Source: CANLBN01 sp050633825 (lineage in GTDB: Bacteria > Pseudomonadota > Gammaproteobacteria > Pseudomonadales > Cellvibrionaceae). Taken from it: a stretch of 64,000 bases of DNA. The notes under the pieces were generated by a model. The model searched no databases, was not told the DNA's origin, and saw only the letters and a program-made list of their open reading frames with translations. The DNA lies in NCBI GenBank assembly GCA_050633825.1, contig JBOEHG010000020.1:82127-146126 (forward strand). The letters run 5' to 3'. This document shows, piece by piece, positions 56,361 to 64,000 of this stretch. Within the stretch, counting starts at the first letter, position 1; every line of letters starts with the position of its first letter. The position numbers and the translations under genes are program-made.

Positions 56361-59195
56361 TTATGCTACTTCGTCAGCTTCATCTCTATATGATTCTAGG
56401 CTAGGGCAAGAGCATAATAAATTTTTATCACCATAGACATTATCAATACGGCCAACGGGAGGCCAGTACTTATAACTTTTATCGGATGACTCATCAGGAA
56501 AAATAGCCTGTTGTCGGCTATAGCTTAATGCTGAATCACTTTGTAATAAAAACTCTGCTGTATGCGGGGCATTACTCAGTGGGTTGTTGTCTGCGGGTAA
56601 CTGTCCTGAAGCAACTTGCATGCATTCATCATAAATAATTAACATTGCCCGACAGAAGCGTTCGAGTTCCTCAAGGCTTTCGCTCTCTGTGGGTTCTATC
56701 ATTAGCGTGCCGGCAACAGGAAAGCTCATTGTGGGTGCATGAAAACCAAAATCAATCAGGCGTTTTGCAATATCATCAACACTGATGCCATGTTCTTTCA
56801 GTGGCCGTGTATCAATAATACATTCGTGAGCAACAAAACCGTGATCCCCGGTATATAAAATGGGATACTTTTCTTTTAATTTGTGGGCCATATAATTTGC
56901 GCTGAGTATGGCCACTTGTGTTGCACGACGCAGACCTTCTGCACCCATCATACGCATATACATCCACGAGATAGGCAAGATGGCCGCGCTACCAAAGGGA
57001 GCCGAACTCACAATGTCGCCACCCCGCTCTGTATTGATACCGTCTTTTGGTAAAAATGGTTCTAAGTGTTTGCCTACCGCAACAGGGCCAACACCGGGGC
57101 CGCCGCCGCCGTGTGGAATGCAAAATGTTTTGTGTAAATTTAAGTGGGATACATCACCACCAAATTGTCCCGGTTTGGCAACACCAACAAGTGCGTTCAT
57201 ATTGGCACCATCAATATACACTTGTCCGCCCGCTTGATGAACACGTTGGCATACATCGGTAATATCTTCTTCAAAGACACCATGCGTCGATGGATAGGTA
57301 ATCATAAGAGCGGCGATACGATCGGGGTGTTCTGCAATTTTTGCGTTTAAGTCTTGAAGATCAACGTTACCTTTTGCGTCGCAATCGATAACCACAACAC
57401 GCATATTGGCCATTTGTGCACTGGCTGGATTGGTCCCGTGGGCAGAGCTTGGGATCAGGCAAATATTTCTATCGGGTTCACCTTTTGATTCATGGTATGC
57501 CTTAATGGCCAATAAGCCTGCATACTCACCTTGAGAGCCCGCATTGGGTTGTAATGAAATAGCATCGTAGCCTGTTGCTTCACACAACATTTCTTCCAAT
57601 TGGGCGATCATAATTTGATAGCCCTTGGTTTGATGTGCCGGAGCAAAAGGGTGAATGTTGGCGAATTCAGGCCAGGTAACGGGAGTCATTTCGCTGGCTG
57701 CATTTAATTTCATCGTACAGGAACCCAGAGGAATCATGGCACGATCCAGAGCAATATCCTTATCGGATAAACGACGCAAGTAGCGCATCATTTCTGTTTC
57801 GGAATGATACTGATTGAAAACCGCTTGGGTAAGAAAATCATCTTGGCGTAATAGCGCGGATGATAAATGTTGTTTGATATCAAAGTTTTCGACTTCAATA
57901 TCGATATCAAACCAACTCAAAATAATTTTAATATCATTGATTGACGTTGTTTCGTCTAAAGATAAAGTGAGGTGCAAGCCGCGTTGATTAAGGTTGTAAT
58001 TGTCTTGCTCGGCCTTTTTAATTAATTCAGCAGGATTTTCTACGGCGAGATGGAGTGTATCAAAGTAGTGCGTATTTAATACCTGAATACCATTGAGTTT
58101 CAATTGATTTGCTAGCGTTGATGTTAAGCCATGAACGTTTTTAGCAATGTCTTTTAAACCGGACGGGCCGTGATAACAGGCATAAAAGGTTGCCATCATT
58201 GCTAGCAAAGCTTGTGCGGTACAAATATTGGATGTGGCCTTTTCACGGCGAATATGTTGCTCTCGTGTTTGTAAAGCCAAACGGTATGCAGGTTGTCCCA
58301 ATGCATCAATAGACTGGCCGACTAAACGCCCGGGTATCGAGCGCTTGTATTTTTCTGTTGTGGCAAAAAAGCCAGCGTGAGGTCCACCAAAACCCATGGG
58401 AACACCAAAGCGTTGAGAGTTACCCACAACAATATCTGCACCTAATTCACCCGGTGATTGAAGTAGGGTTAGTGCCAGTAAATCAGAGGCCAGTGCAACC
58501 ATGGCTTTATGTTGATGCGCTTGTTCTATCACACTCTTTAATGGATAAATATCACCATAGGTTGTCGGGTATTGTAAAAGCATACCGCAGACGTCATCCC
58601 AATTTTCCACTGGCTTGGTTTCATCAAATTCAACAAGGGTAATATCTAAAGGCTTTGCGCGAGTGTATAAAATATCTTTGGTTTGTGGATGACAAAATTT
58701 TGATAATAAAAAAGTATTCTTTTTGCCGCGTGCTGATCGGTGGCATAAAGCCATTGCTTCTGCCGCCGCCGTGCCTTCATCAAGTAATGAAGCATTGGCA
58801 ATATCCATTCCAGTTAATTCTGTAATAAGTGTCTGGAAATAAAATAATACTTCCAATCGCCCTTGGGATATTTCTGGTTGGTAAGGCGTATAGGCGGTGT
58901 ACCATGCTGGATTTTCCAATACGTTACGTTGAATTACCTTGGGTGTGTGGGTTCCGTAGTACCCTTGCCCTATCAGTGATTTACAGACAGTATTTTGTTG
59001 TGCAATGTTGTGCAGTTCGTTTAGGGCTTCCTCTTCGCTAAGCGCAGTTGATAATGCCAGTGGAAGATTTTCTGCGATGCTTGTAGGAACAATGGCTTGG
59101 GTTAAATCATCTAGGTTTTGATAGCCTAGAGTGGTTAACATTGACTCAATGTCTGCTGGCCTGGGACCGATATGGCGACGCTCAAACGAACTCAT
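56361..59195 (-). CDS. gcvP: Glycine decarboxylase (P protein) GcvP
   Basis: 944 residues, the full-length fused form (E. coli 957). GcvP decarboxylates glycine via PLP and passes the aminomethyl group to GcvH. N-terminal FERRHIGPRPADIESMLTTL, the PLP-lysine site HLNLHKTFCIPHGGGGPGVG, and VGRIDNVYGDKNLLCSCP near the end are conserved. Last gene of the glyA-sdaA-gcvH-gcvT-gcvP string, 79 bases after gcvT. Confidence 0.97.
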   Translation of the reverse strand: MSSFERRHIGPRPADIESMLTTLGYQNLDDLTQAIVPTSIAENLPLALSTALSEEEALNELHNIAQQNTVCKSLIGQGYYGTHTPKVIQRNVLENPAWYTAYTPYQPEISQGRLEVLFYFQTLITELTGMDIANASLLDEGTAAAEAMALCHRSARGKKNTFLLSKFCHPQTKDILYTRAKPLDITLVEFDETKPVENWDDVCGMLLQYPTTYGDIYPLKSVIEQAHQHKAMVALASDLLALTLLQSPGELGADIVVGNSQRFGVPMGFGGPHAGFFATTEKYKRSIPGRLVGQSIDALGQPAYRLALQTREQHIRREKATSNICTAQALLAMMATFYACYHGPSGLKDIAKNVHGLTSTLANQLKLNGIQVLNTHYFDTLHLAVENPAELIKKAEQDNYNLNQRGLHLTLSLDETTSINDIKIILSWFDIDIEVENFDIKQHLSSALLRQDDFLTQAVFNQYHSETEMMRYLRRLSDKDIALDRAMIPLGSCTMKLNAASEMTPVTWPEFANIHPFAPAHQTKGYQIMIAQLEEMLCEATGYDAISLQPNAGSQGEYAGLLAIKAYHESKGEPDRNICLIPSSAHGTNPASAQMANMRVVVIDCDAKGNVDLQDLNAKIAEHPDRIAALMITYPSTHGVFEEDITDVCQRVHQAGGQVYIDGANMNALVGVAKPGQFGGDVSHLNLHKTFCIPHGGGGPGVGPVAVGKHLEPFLPKDGINTERGGDIVSSAPFGSAAILPISWMYMRMMGAEGLRRATQVAILSANYMAHKLKEKYPILYTGDHGFVAHECIIDTRPLKEHGISVDDIAKRLIDFGFHAPTMSFPVAGTLMIEPTESESLEELERFCRAMLIIYDECMQVASGQLPADNNPLSNAPHTAEFLLQSDSALSYSRQQAIFPDESSDKSYKYWPPVGRIDNVYGDKNLLCSCPSLESYRDEADEVA

Positions 59196-59274
59196 AGTGG
59201 TAACTCTCTATTTCTTTAATCTTCTGTCTTGGGTTATCTATCGCTAGGAACCTGTACGGGTTTATATTAGTGGC

Positions 59275-60381
59275 TTACTTTTTTACAAAAGGATATTTAA
59301 CAATGCGTGCATCAATATGCTTTTGCCTAATTTCAACTTGTAGCAAGGAATCTATATTGGTATCAAAACCATTTTTAACCCGCGCTAAAGCAATGGACTC
59401 CCCGAGTGTGGGTGAAAAAGTGCCGCTGGTGACTTCACCAATCACTTCACCATTTTGTAGAACTGATTGATGACCACGGAGCACACCTTTGCCTTCTAAT
59501 ATCAAGCCAATCATTTTGTAGTCGGGTGGCGTTTTTAATGCTTGTCGACCAATAAAATCTCGATCATCTTTTATTGCTACTGCCCAAGATAAGCCGGAGT
59601 CTAAAGGCGTATGTTCTTCATCTAAATCCGAGCCATATAAAGCCATGCCTGCTTCCAGTCTTAAAGTGTCTCGAGCGCCGAGGCCGCAAGGTTGAACGCC
59701 GGCTTTGACAAGTTGATTCCAAAGCGAAGAAGCTTGGCTGGCTGGAATAATCATTTCTACACCGTCTTCGCCGGTATAGCCGGTACGGCCAATAAAAATA
59801 CCGCCGTCAGTCAAGGAATTCTCGGTATCGAACCCACCTTGAAAGCGTTTTAAGCCATTGATTAAGTCTGCAATCTCACCTGAAAAAATATCTTGTAGTT
59901 TACTAATTGCATTGGGCCCTTGAACGGCGATAAGTGCGAGTTCGGGTTTTTCGGTAACAATAACATCGTTAAATGTTTGTGCTTGTTTTTGTAGCCAAGC
60001 CATATCTTTTGCATTGGTGGCGGCGTTAGTCACCATGCGGCAATGGGTATCGTTTAAGTAGTAAACAATAAGGTCGTCAATAACCCCGCCTTTCTCATTT
60101 AACATACAGCTATACAGTGCTTTACCTGCCGATGAGGTGATTTTATTAATGTCATTTGCTAAGAGATTTGATAAAAAAGGCAGTACATCCGCGCCGGTAA
60201 TATCGGAAACAGTCATGTGTGAAACATCAAACATTCCGACATCATTGCGAACCGCATGATGTTCTTCTACTTGTGATGAATAGTTAACAGGTAGCGCCCA
60301 GCCACCAAAGTCAACAATGCGAGCCCCAAGGGCTTTATGTTCTTCGTACAGCGGTGTTTTTAACAACGAAAGGTCGGACAT
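59275..60381 (-). CDS. gcvT: Aminomethyltransferase (T protein) GcvT
   Basis: 368 residues. GcvT takes the aminomethyl group from GcvH to tetrahydrofolate, releasing ammonia. GWALPVNYSSQVEEHHAVRN with FDVSHM near the N-terminus, GRTGYTGEDGVEMII, and LEAGMALYGSDLDE are the family blocks. It starts 13 bases after gcvH. Confidence 0.97.
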   Translation of the reverse strand: MSDLSLLKTPLYEEHKALGARIVDFGGWALPVNYSSQVEEHHAVRNDVGMFDVSHMTVSDITGADVLPFLSNLLANDINKITSSAGKALYSCMLNEKGGVIDDLIVYYLNDTHCRMVTNAATNAKDMAWLQKQAQTFNDVIVTEKPELALIAVQGPNAISKLQDIFSGEIADLINGLKRFQGGFDTENSLTDGGIFIGRTGYTGEDGVEMIIPASQASSLWNQLVKAGVQPCGLGARDTLRLEAGMALYGSDLDEEHTPLDSGLSWAVAIKDDRDFIGRQALKTPPDYKMIGLILEGKGVLRGHQSVLQNGEVIGEVTSGTFSPTLGESIALARVKNGFDTNIDSLLQVEIRQKHIDARIVKYPFVKK

Positions 60382-60394
60382 CTTGATTCCTTAA

Positions 60395-60766
60395 TCAATC
60401 ATTTAATGAGTTGAGATATGTTTCGTGGTTCATGTACTCACTCGTATCAAATGTTTCATCAAGACGAACTTTCATAAACCAGCCATCGCTTTCAGCGGCA
60501 TCATTGACAATTTCCGGGGATTCGTCCAGATCGGTGTTGATTTCGACGACTTCGCCACTTATTGGTGCGTAGACATCGCTGGCAGCTTTTACTGATTCTA
60601 CAACAGCAACGACTTCACCTTTTTGGCAGTTTTGTTCTAGCTCGGGTAAGTCCACAAAAACAATTTCGCCCAATGCTTGCTGTGCATGATCAGTAATGCC
60701 AACAGTAGCAATGTTATCGTCAATAGCCAACCATTCGTGATCACTTGTATAGTAAGTAGTAGACAT
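60395..60766 (-). CDS. gcvH: Glycine cleavage H protein GcvH
   Basis: 123 residues from the ATG at 60766, where homologous H proteins begin (MSTTYYTSDHEWL). The lipoylated lysine is in VVAVVESVKAASDVYAPISG. The carrier of the complex. The gene lies between sdaA and gcvT. Confidence 0.97.
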   Translation of the reverse strand: MSTTYYTSDHEWLAIDDNIATVGITDHAQQALGEIVFVDLPELEQNCQKGEVVAVVESVKAASDVYAPISGEVVEINTDLDESPEIVNDAAESDGWFMKVRLDETFDTSEYMNHETYLNSLND

Positions 60767-60779
60767 AATGTTTATTTTC

Positions 60780-62207
60780 CTAGCATTCAATAATATTTAC
60801 GGGGACTTCGACGACATTGGTCGCTAATCCACCACGAGCAGTTTCTTTATATTTTTCTAACATGTCTTTGCCGGTTTCTCTCATGGTGTTAATGACTTTG
60901 TCGAGTGAGACAAAGTGAGAACCATCATTTGAGAGAGCCATTCTGGAGGCATGAATCGCTTTAACTGATGCTACGGCATTGCGCTCAATACAGGGGACTT
61001 GTACTAAGCCACCAATAGGATCGCAAGTGAGTCCTAAGTGATGTTCCATAGCAATCTCGGCAGCATTTTCAATTTGTTCTGGGGTGCCGCCGAGTACCGC
61101 TGTCAGTCCAGCGGCTGCCATTGAGCACGCTGAGCCAACTTCACCTTGGCAGCCGACTTCTGCGCCACTAATGGATGCATTTTCTTTAAATAAAATACCC
61201 ACGGCAGCGGCGGTGAGAAGGAATTGATGAATGCCTTTATTATTTGCCCCTTCAACAAAGTTGGCATAGTAATGAAGCACGGCAGGAATAATACCAGCAG
61301 CGCCGTTGGTGGGTGCAGTGACAACACGGCCGCCACTTGCGTTCTCTTCATTTACGGCGAGCGCGTAGAGTGTGACCCAGTCAAGTACATCTAAAGGGTC
61401 ATTGGTGCTGCTATTATTTTTTTCTTGTTTGCTTAATGCTTGCTTGTCTAATAATCGTTGATGTAGTTTTTTCGCACGACGCTCTACTTTTAAGCCCCCG
61501 GGTAATATCCCTTCTTCATTACAACCTCTTTTTACGCAGGCTTGCATGACGTTCCATAAGTCATCCATTTTTTGAGCGATTTCTTTCTCGCTTCGCCAAG
61601 CCTTTTCATTTGCCAGCATAATCTCGGCAATTGATTTATTATGTTCTTGGCACAGCTGGAGTAAGGTTTCTCCCGTGGTGAAGGGGTAAGTTAATTGCCG
61701 TTTATCTTCGACAATAGGGCTGCCTTCTTTTGCACGTTTATCATCAACAATAAATCCGCCACCAACGGAGTAATAGCAGCTATCAGTGATGCATTCGCCA
61801 TCACTAGTGAATGCACGAAAGCGCATACCATTTGCGTGATAAGGTAAGCTTTCTTTGCGATGAAAAACTAAATCTTTTTTGTCGTTAAAATCTATCGTAT
61901 GTTTTGCTAATAGTTGAATTGATTGCTTGTGTTTAATATCGTCAATACGTTGATTAATATTGGTGACGTCAACGGTATCGGGGGCCTCGCCTTCTAAGCC
62001 TAAAATAACCGCTTTAAATGTACCATGCCCCTTTCCGGTTGAACCTAAGGAACCAAACATTTCTGCATAAATGCGGCTAACAGACGCTAATTCATATTGC
62101 TCTTCAAGAGCACTCAAAAATTGCTTAGCAGCAACCATGGGGCCAACCGTATGCGAGCTTGAAGGCCCAATTCCGATTTTAAATAAATCAAATGTGCTGA
62201 TCGACAT
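60780..62207 (-). CDS. sdaA: L-serine ammonia-lyase (iron-sulfur, single chain) SdaA
   Basis: 475 residues, joining the beta domain (FKIGIGPSSSHTVGPMVAAK) and alpha domain (NEENASGGRVVTAPTNGAAG, SGAEVGCQGEVGSACSMAAA) of iron-sulfur serine dehydratases in one chain. Cysteines for a [4Fe-4S] cluster include those in GCQGEVGSAC, GLTCDPIGG and PCIERN. It deaminates serine to pyruvate. Its place between glyA and gcvH makes a route glycine to serine to pyruvate, as in the Pseudomonas gcv2 cluster. Confidence 0.96.
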   Translation of the reverse strand: MSISTFDLFKIGIGPSSSHTVGPMVAAKQFLSALEEQYELASVSRIYAEMFGSLGSTGKGHGTFKAVILGLEGEAPDTVDVTNINQRIDDIKHKQSIQLLAKHTIDFNDKKDLVFHRKESLPYHANGMRFRAFTSDGECITDSCYYSVGGGFIVDDKRAKEGSPIVEDKRQLTYPFTTGETLLQLCQEHNKSIAEIMLANEKAWRSEKEIAQKMDDLWNVMQACVKRGCNEEGILPGGLKVERRAKKLHQRLLDKQALSKQEKNNSSTNDPLDVLDWVTLYALAVNEENASGGRVVTAPTNGAAGIIPAVLHYYANFVEGANNKGIHQFLLTAAAVGILFKENASISGAEVGCQGEVGSACSMAAAGLTAVLGGTPEQIENAAEIAMEHHLGLTCDPIGGLVQVPCIERNAVASVKAIHASRMALSNDGSHFVSLDKVINTMRETGKDMLEKYKETARGGLATNVVEVPVNIIEC

Positions 62208-62219
62208 GGCATAAACTCT

Positions 62220-63464
62220 TTAAGAATAGACGGGAAATGATTTACATAATTTAAGTACTTTCATTTTTACATCCGCAATCACAGCAGCATCTTCATGATT
62301 GTCGAGCACGTAACACATCCATTCAGCCAGTTGTGAAGCTTCTTGTTCTTTCATTCCTCTAGTGGTTATCGCCGGTGTGCCGATACGAATACCACTGGTG
62401 ACAAATGGTGATTGAGGGTCGTTAGGAACAGTATTTTTATTGACTGTAATATTGGCTTCACCTAATGCTGCGTCAGCAACTTTGCCGGTGATGCCTTGTT
62501 TGATCAAACTTACTAAGAATAAATGATTGTCTGTGCCCTGAGAGACAACATCATAACCGTGCTTGATAAACGTCGCTGCCATCGCCTGAGCATTGTTAAT
62601 CACTTGTTGCTGGTAGGTTTTAAACTCCGGTTGCATGGCTTCTTTAAAGGCAACGGCTTTTGCTGCAATCACATGCATTAATGGGCCGCCCTGTATGCCA
62701 GGAAAAATAAGGGAGTTAAATTTTTTGGTGAGATCATTTTCTTCTGCGGCCAATATCATACCGCCACGAGGCCCGCGTAAGGTTTTATGTGTGGTTGTGG
62801 TAACCGCATGGGCATGAGGCACCGGGTTTGGATAAAGCCCCGCTGCAATTAAGCCCGCAACATGGGCCATATCAACAAGTAGGTAGGCACCAACACTATC
62901 GGCGATAGCCCGAAATTTTGCCCAATCCATTGTGCGTGAATAAGCCGAAAAACCTGCCACCAGTAATTTGGGTTGGTGTTCGTTGGCAAGGGACTGGATT
63001 TGATCGTAGTCCAGTTCGCCGGTAGTGGTATCTATGCCGTATTGAACGGCTTTATATATTTTTCCAGAGAAGTTAGGCTTGGCGCCATGGGTAAGATGGC
63101 CACCGTGATCAAGGGAAAGGCCAAGTACCGTATCGCCGGGATTGATCAATGCCATATACACTGCGGCGTTGGCTTGAGAGCCTGAATGGGGTTGGACATT
63201 GGCATAGCCCGCACCAAATAAGGTTTTCGCTCTCTCAATGGCCAGTGACTCGACAACATCAGCGTATTCACAGCCACCATAGTAACGTTTTCCCGGGTAA
63301 CCCTCGGCATATTTATTGGTGAGTTCGCTGCCTTGTGCTTCCATAACTGCTTTACTGGTATGGTTCTCGGAAGCAATAAGCTCTATATGTTCTTCCTGTC
63401 TTGTTTGCTCACTTTTTATTGCTTGCCAGATGTCAGTATCTACCGTGCTAAGAGAATTGTTCAT
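62220..63464 (-). CDS. glyA: Serine hydroxymethyltransferase GlyA
   Basis: 414 residues. PLP enzyme interconverting serine and glycine with tetrahydrofolate. HIELIASENHTSKAVMEAQG, YPGKRYYGGCEYAD, the PLP-lysine site TTTTHKTLRGPRGG and VDMAHVAGLIAAG are all conserved. First gene of the glyA-sdaA-gcvHTP operon. No glycine riboswitch was recognised in the 149 bases upstream. Confidence 0.97.
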   Translation of the reverse strand: MNNSLSTVDTDIWQAIKSEQTRQEEHIELIASENHTSKAVMEAQGSELTNKYAEGYPGKRYYGGCEYADVVESLAIERAKTLFGAGYANVQPHSGSQANAAVYMALINPGDTVLGLSLDHGGHLTHGAKPNFSGKIYKAVQYGIDTTTGELDYDQIQSLANEHQPKLLVAGFSAYSRTMDWAKFRAIADSVGAYLLVDMAHVAGLIAAGLYPNPVPHAHAVTTTTHKTLRGPRGGMILAAEENDLTKKFNSLIFPGIQGGPLMHVIAAKAVAFKEAMQPEFKTYQQQVINNAQAMAATFIKHGYDVVSQGTDNHLFLVSLIKQGITGKVADAALGEANITVNKNTVPNDPQSPFVTSGIRIGTPAITTRGMKEQEASQLAEWMCYVLDNHEDAAVIADVKMKVLKLCKSFPVYS

Positions 63465-63613
63465 GGTCTAGCCTTTTATCGAGTCAGTGGTCATACCTCT
63501 ATTATTGGGATTTGTATCGATTTGTAAAATGAATAGTTTTAATCTCTCGATATGTTTTTAAAATCGAAAGGTTTTGAAATACGATAATGAAGAGTGGTGC
63601 TTGTGAGCTGCCT

Positions 63614-64000
63614 TTATTGAAGGTTTAGCTTGATATAGTCGGCTAGAATCCGAGTAGCTTCCGGCATATCTTCATCTGCTGGGATCAGTGTAATGCCAAT
63701 ATCGCCGAGTGGTTGTGAATTAGCCGGTGGTGCGATAACGCGTAATGATTCTGGTATCGTGCTTTCGGCAAGCACCGTGACCCCCAAGCCTTCCTCAATC
63801 GCTGCTTTGATACCGGATACATCCATGATGGTGTAGATAATTTGCCAAGGGATATTGGCATTTTTGAGGTGTTTTATAGCCCTGTTTCTATAAATGCAGC
63901 CTTCAGGAGCAACGATTAAGGGGATCGAGTCAGTGTCGTGGGAGAAGTGTTCACTAGCAGATACCCATACCAGTTGGTCCCTTTTAACATAGTGGCCTTC
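63614..64000 (-). CDS. LysR-type transcriptional regulator, C-terminal part only
   Basis: Open frame of 128 codons running off the right edge and ending at a TAA at 63614-63616. The visible part is the LysR substrate-binding domain: QLVWVSASEHF, IPLIVAPEGCIYRNRAIKHL, IIYTIMDVSGIKAAIEEGLG and VTVLAESTIPESLRVI, then a C-terminal DYIKLNLQ. The N-terminal HTH is outside the window. It is on the same strand, 149 bases upstream of glyA, so it may not be the operon regulator, though GcvA-like roles exist. No gene name is justified. Confidence 0.85.
   Translation of the reverse strand, partial: EGHYVKRDQLVWVSASEHFSHDTDSIPLIVAPEGCIYRNRAIKHLKNANIPWQIIYTIMDVSGIKAAIEEGLGVTVLAESTIPESLRVIAPPANSQPLGDIGITLIPADEDMPEATRILADYIKLNLQ

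Noticed and set aside
57047..57350. Plus-strand frames opposite gcvP
   Set aside because: Shadows of the highly conserved PLP-binding region of gcvP.
63465..63613. Glycine riboswitch upstream of glyA
   Set aside because: The conserved purine-rich and CACCG-type core sequences of the aptamer are not present on the minus strand.

Overview
The window looks like the chromosome of a free-living, probably marine, gammaproteobacterium: moderately AT-rich, densely packed, and with the gene orders lptD-surA-pdxA-rsmA and sfsA / dksA-gluQ-cbrA-cbrB-pcnB-folK-panB that recur in Pseudomonas and its marine relatives. The exact genus cannot be read from the sequence. No tRNA, rRNA, insertion sequence, CRISPR array or intact prophage is visible.

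Layout. 1-5735 (minus): outer-membrane assembly and housekeeping operon lptD, surA, pdxA, rsmA (rsmA runs off the left edge). 5953-7748 (plus): amgK-murU, peptidoglycan sugar recycling. 8016-10779 (plus): accessory cassette of a 38-residue-repeat protein, a metzincin-like protease and a HEAT-repeat protein. 10822-18621: receiver-TM-OmpA-like protein, LapD-like c-di-GMP receptor, DUF2333 protein, DNA polymerase II and a small exported protein. 18628-22693 (minus): NTF2-like protein, panB, deoxynucleoside kinase, folK, pcnB; panC is not at its usual place. 22820-28942: the CbrA/CbrB two-component system with a small coupled membrane ORF in front and, between cbrB and pcnB, a strong candidate for a CrcZ-type Hfq-sequestering RNA (sigma-54 promoter, A-rich AANAANAA tract, terminator hairpin, upstream GTTAC/GTAAC sites). 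A His-rich exported protein gene and an Rhs relic have been inserted inside this locus. 28974-31440: gluQ, dksA, sfsA. 31597-46395: mixed single genes, including AraC/GyrI regulator, EamA exporter, YdjM-like hydrolase, YeaD, TcdA, malic enzyme, an NDH-2/cNMP-binding fusion, MsrPQ, ATL protein, SprT and a MORN/C13-peptidase fusion. 46451-52329: TauE/SafE exporter and an aapJQMP general amino acid ABC transporter. 52399-56273: TrmB-like methyltransferase, XRE regulator, and a divergent HxlR / nitronate monooxygenase-GST pair. 56361-64000 (minus): glyA-sdaA-gcvH-gcvT-gcvP for serine/glycine catabolism, preceded by the 3' part of a LysR-type regulator gene.

How it works together. The most informative locus is cbrA-cbrB-crcZ. 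CbrA (transporter-like histidine kinase) would phosphorylate CbrB (sigma-54 activator), which would drive the small RNA at about 22820-23045; the RNA, full of Hfq distal-face/CA motifs, would relieve catabolite repression. Likely targets in such systems are amino acid uptake and catabolism genes, of which this window holds several (aapJQMP, glyA-sdaA-gcvHTP). That regulatory link is inference.
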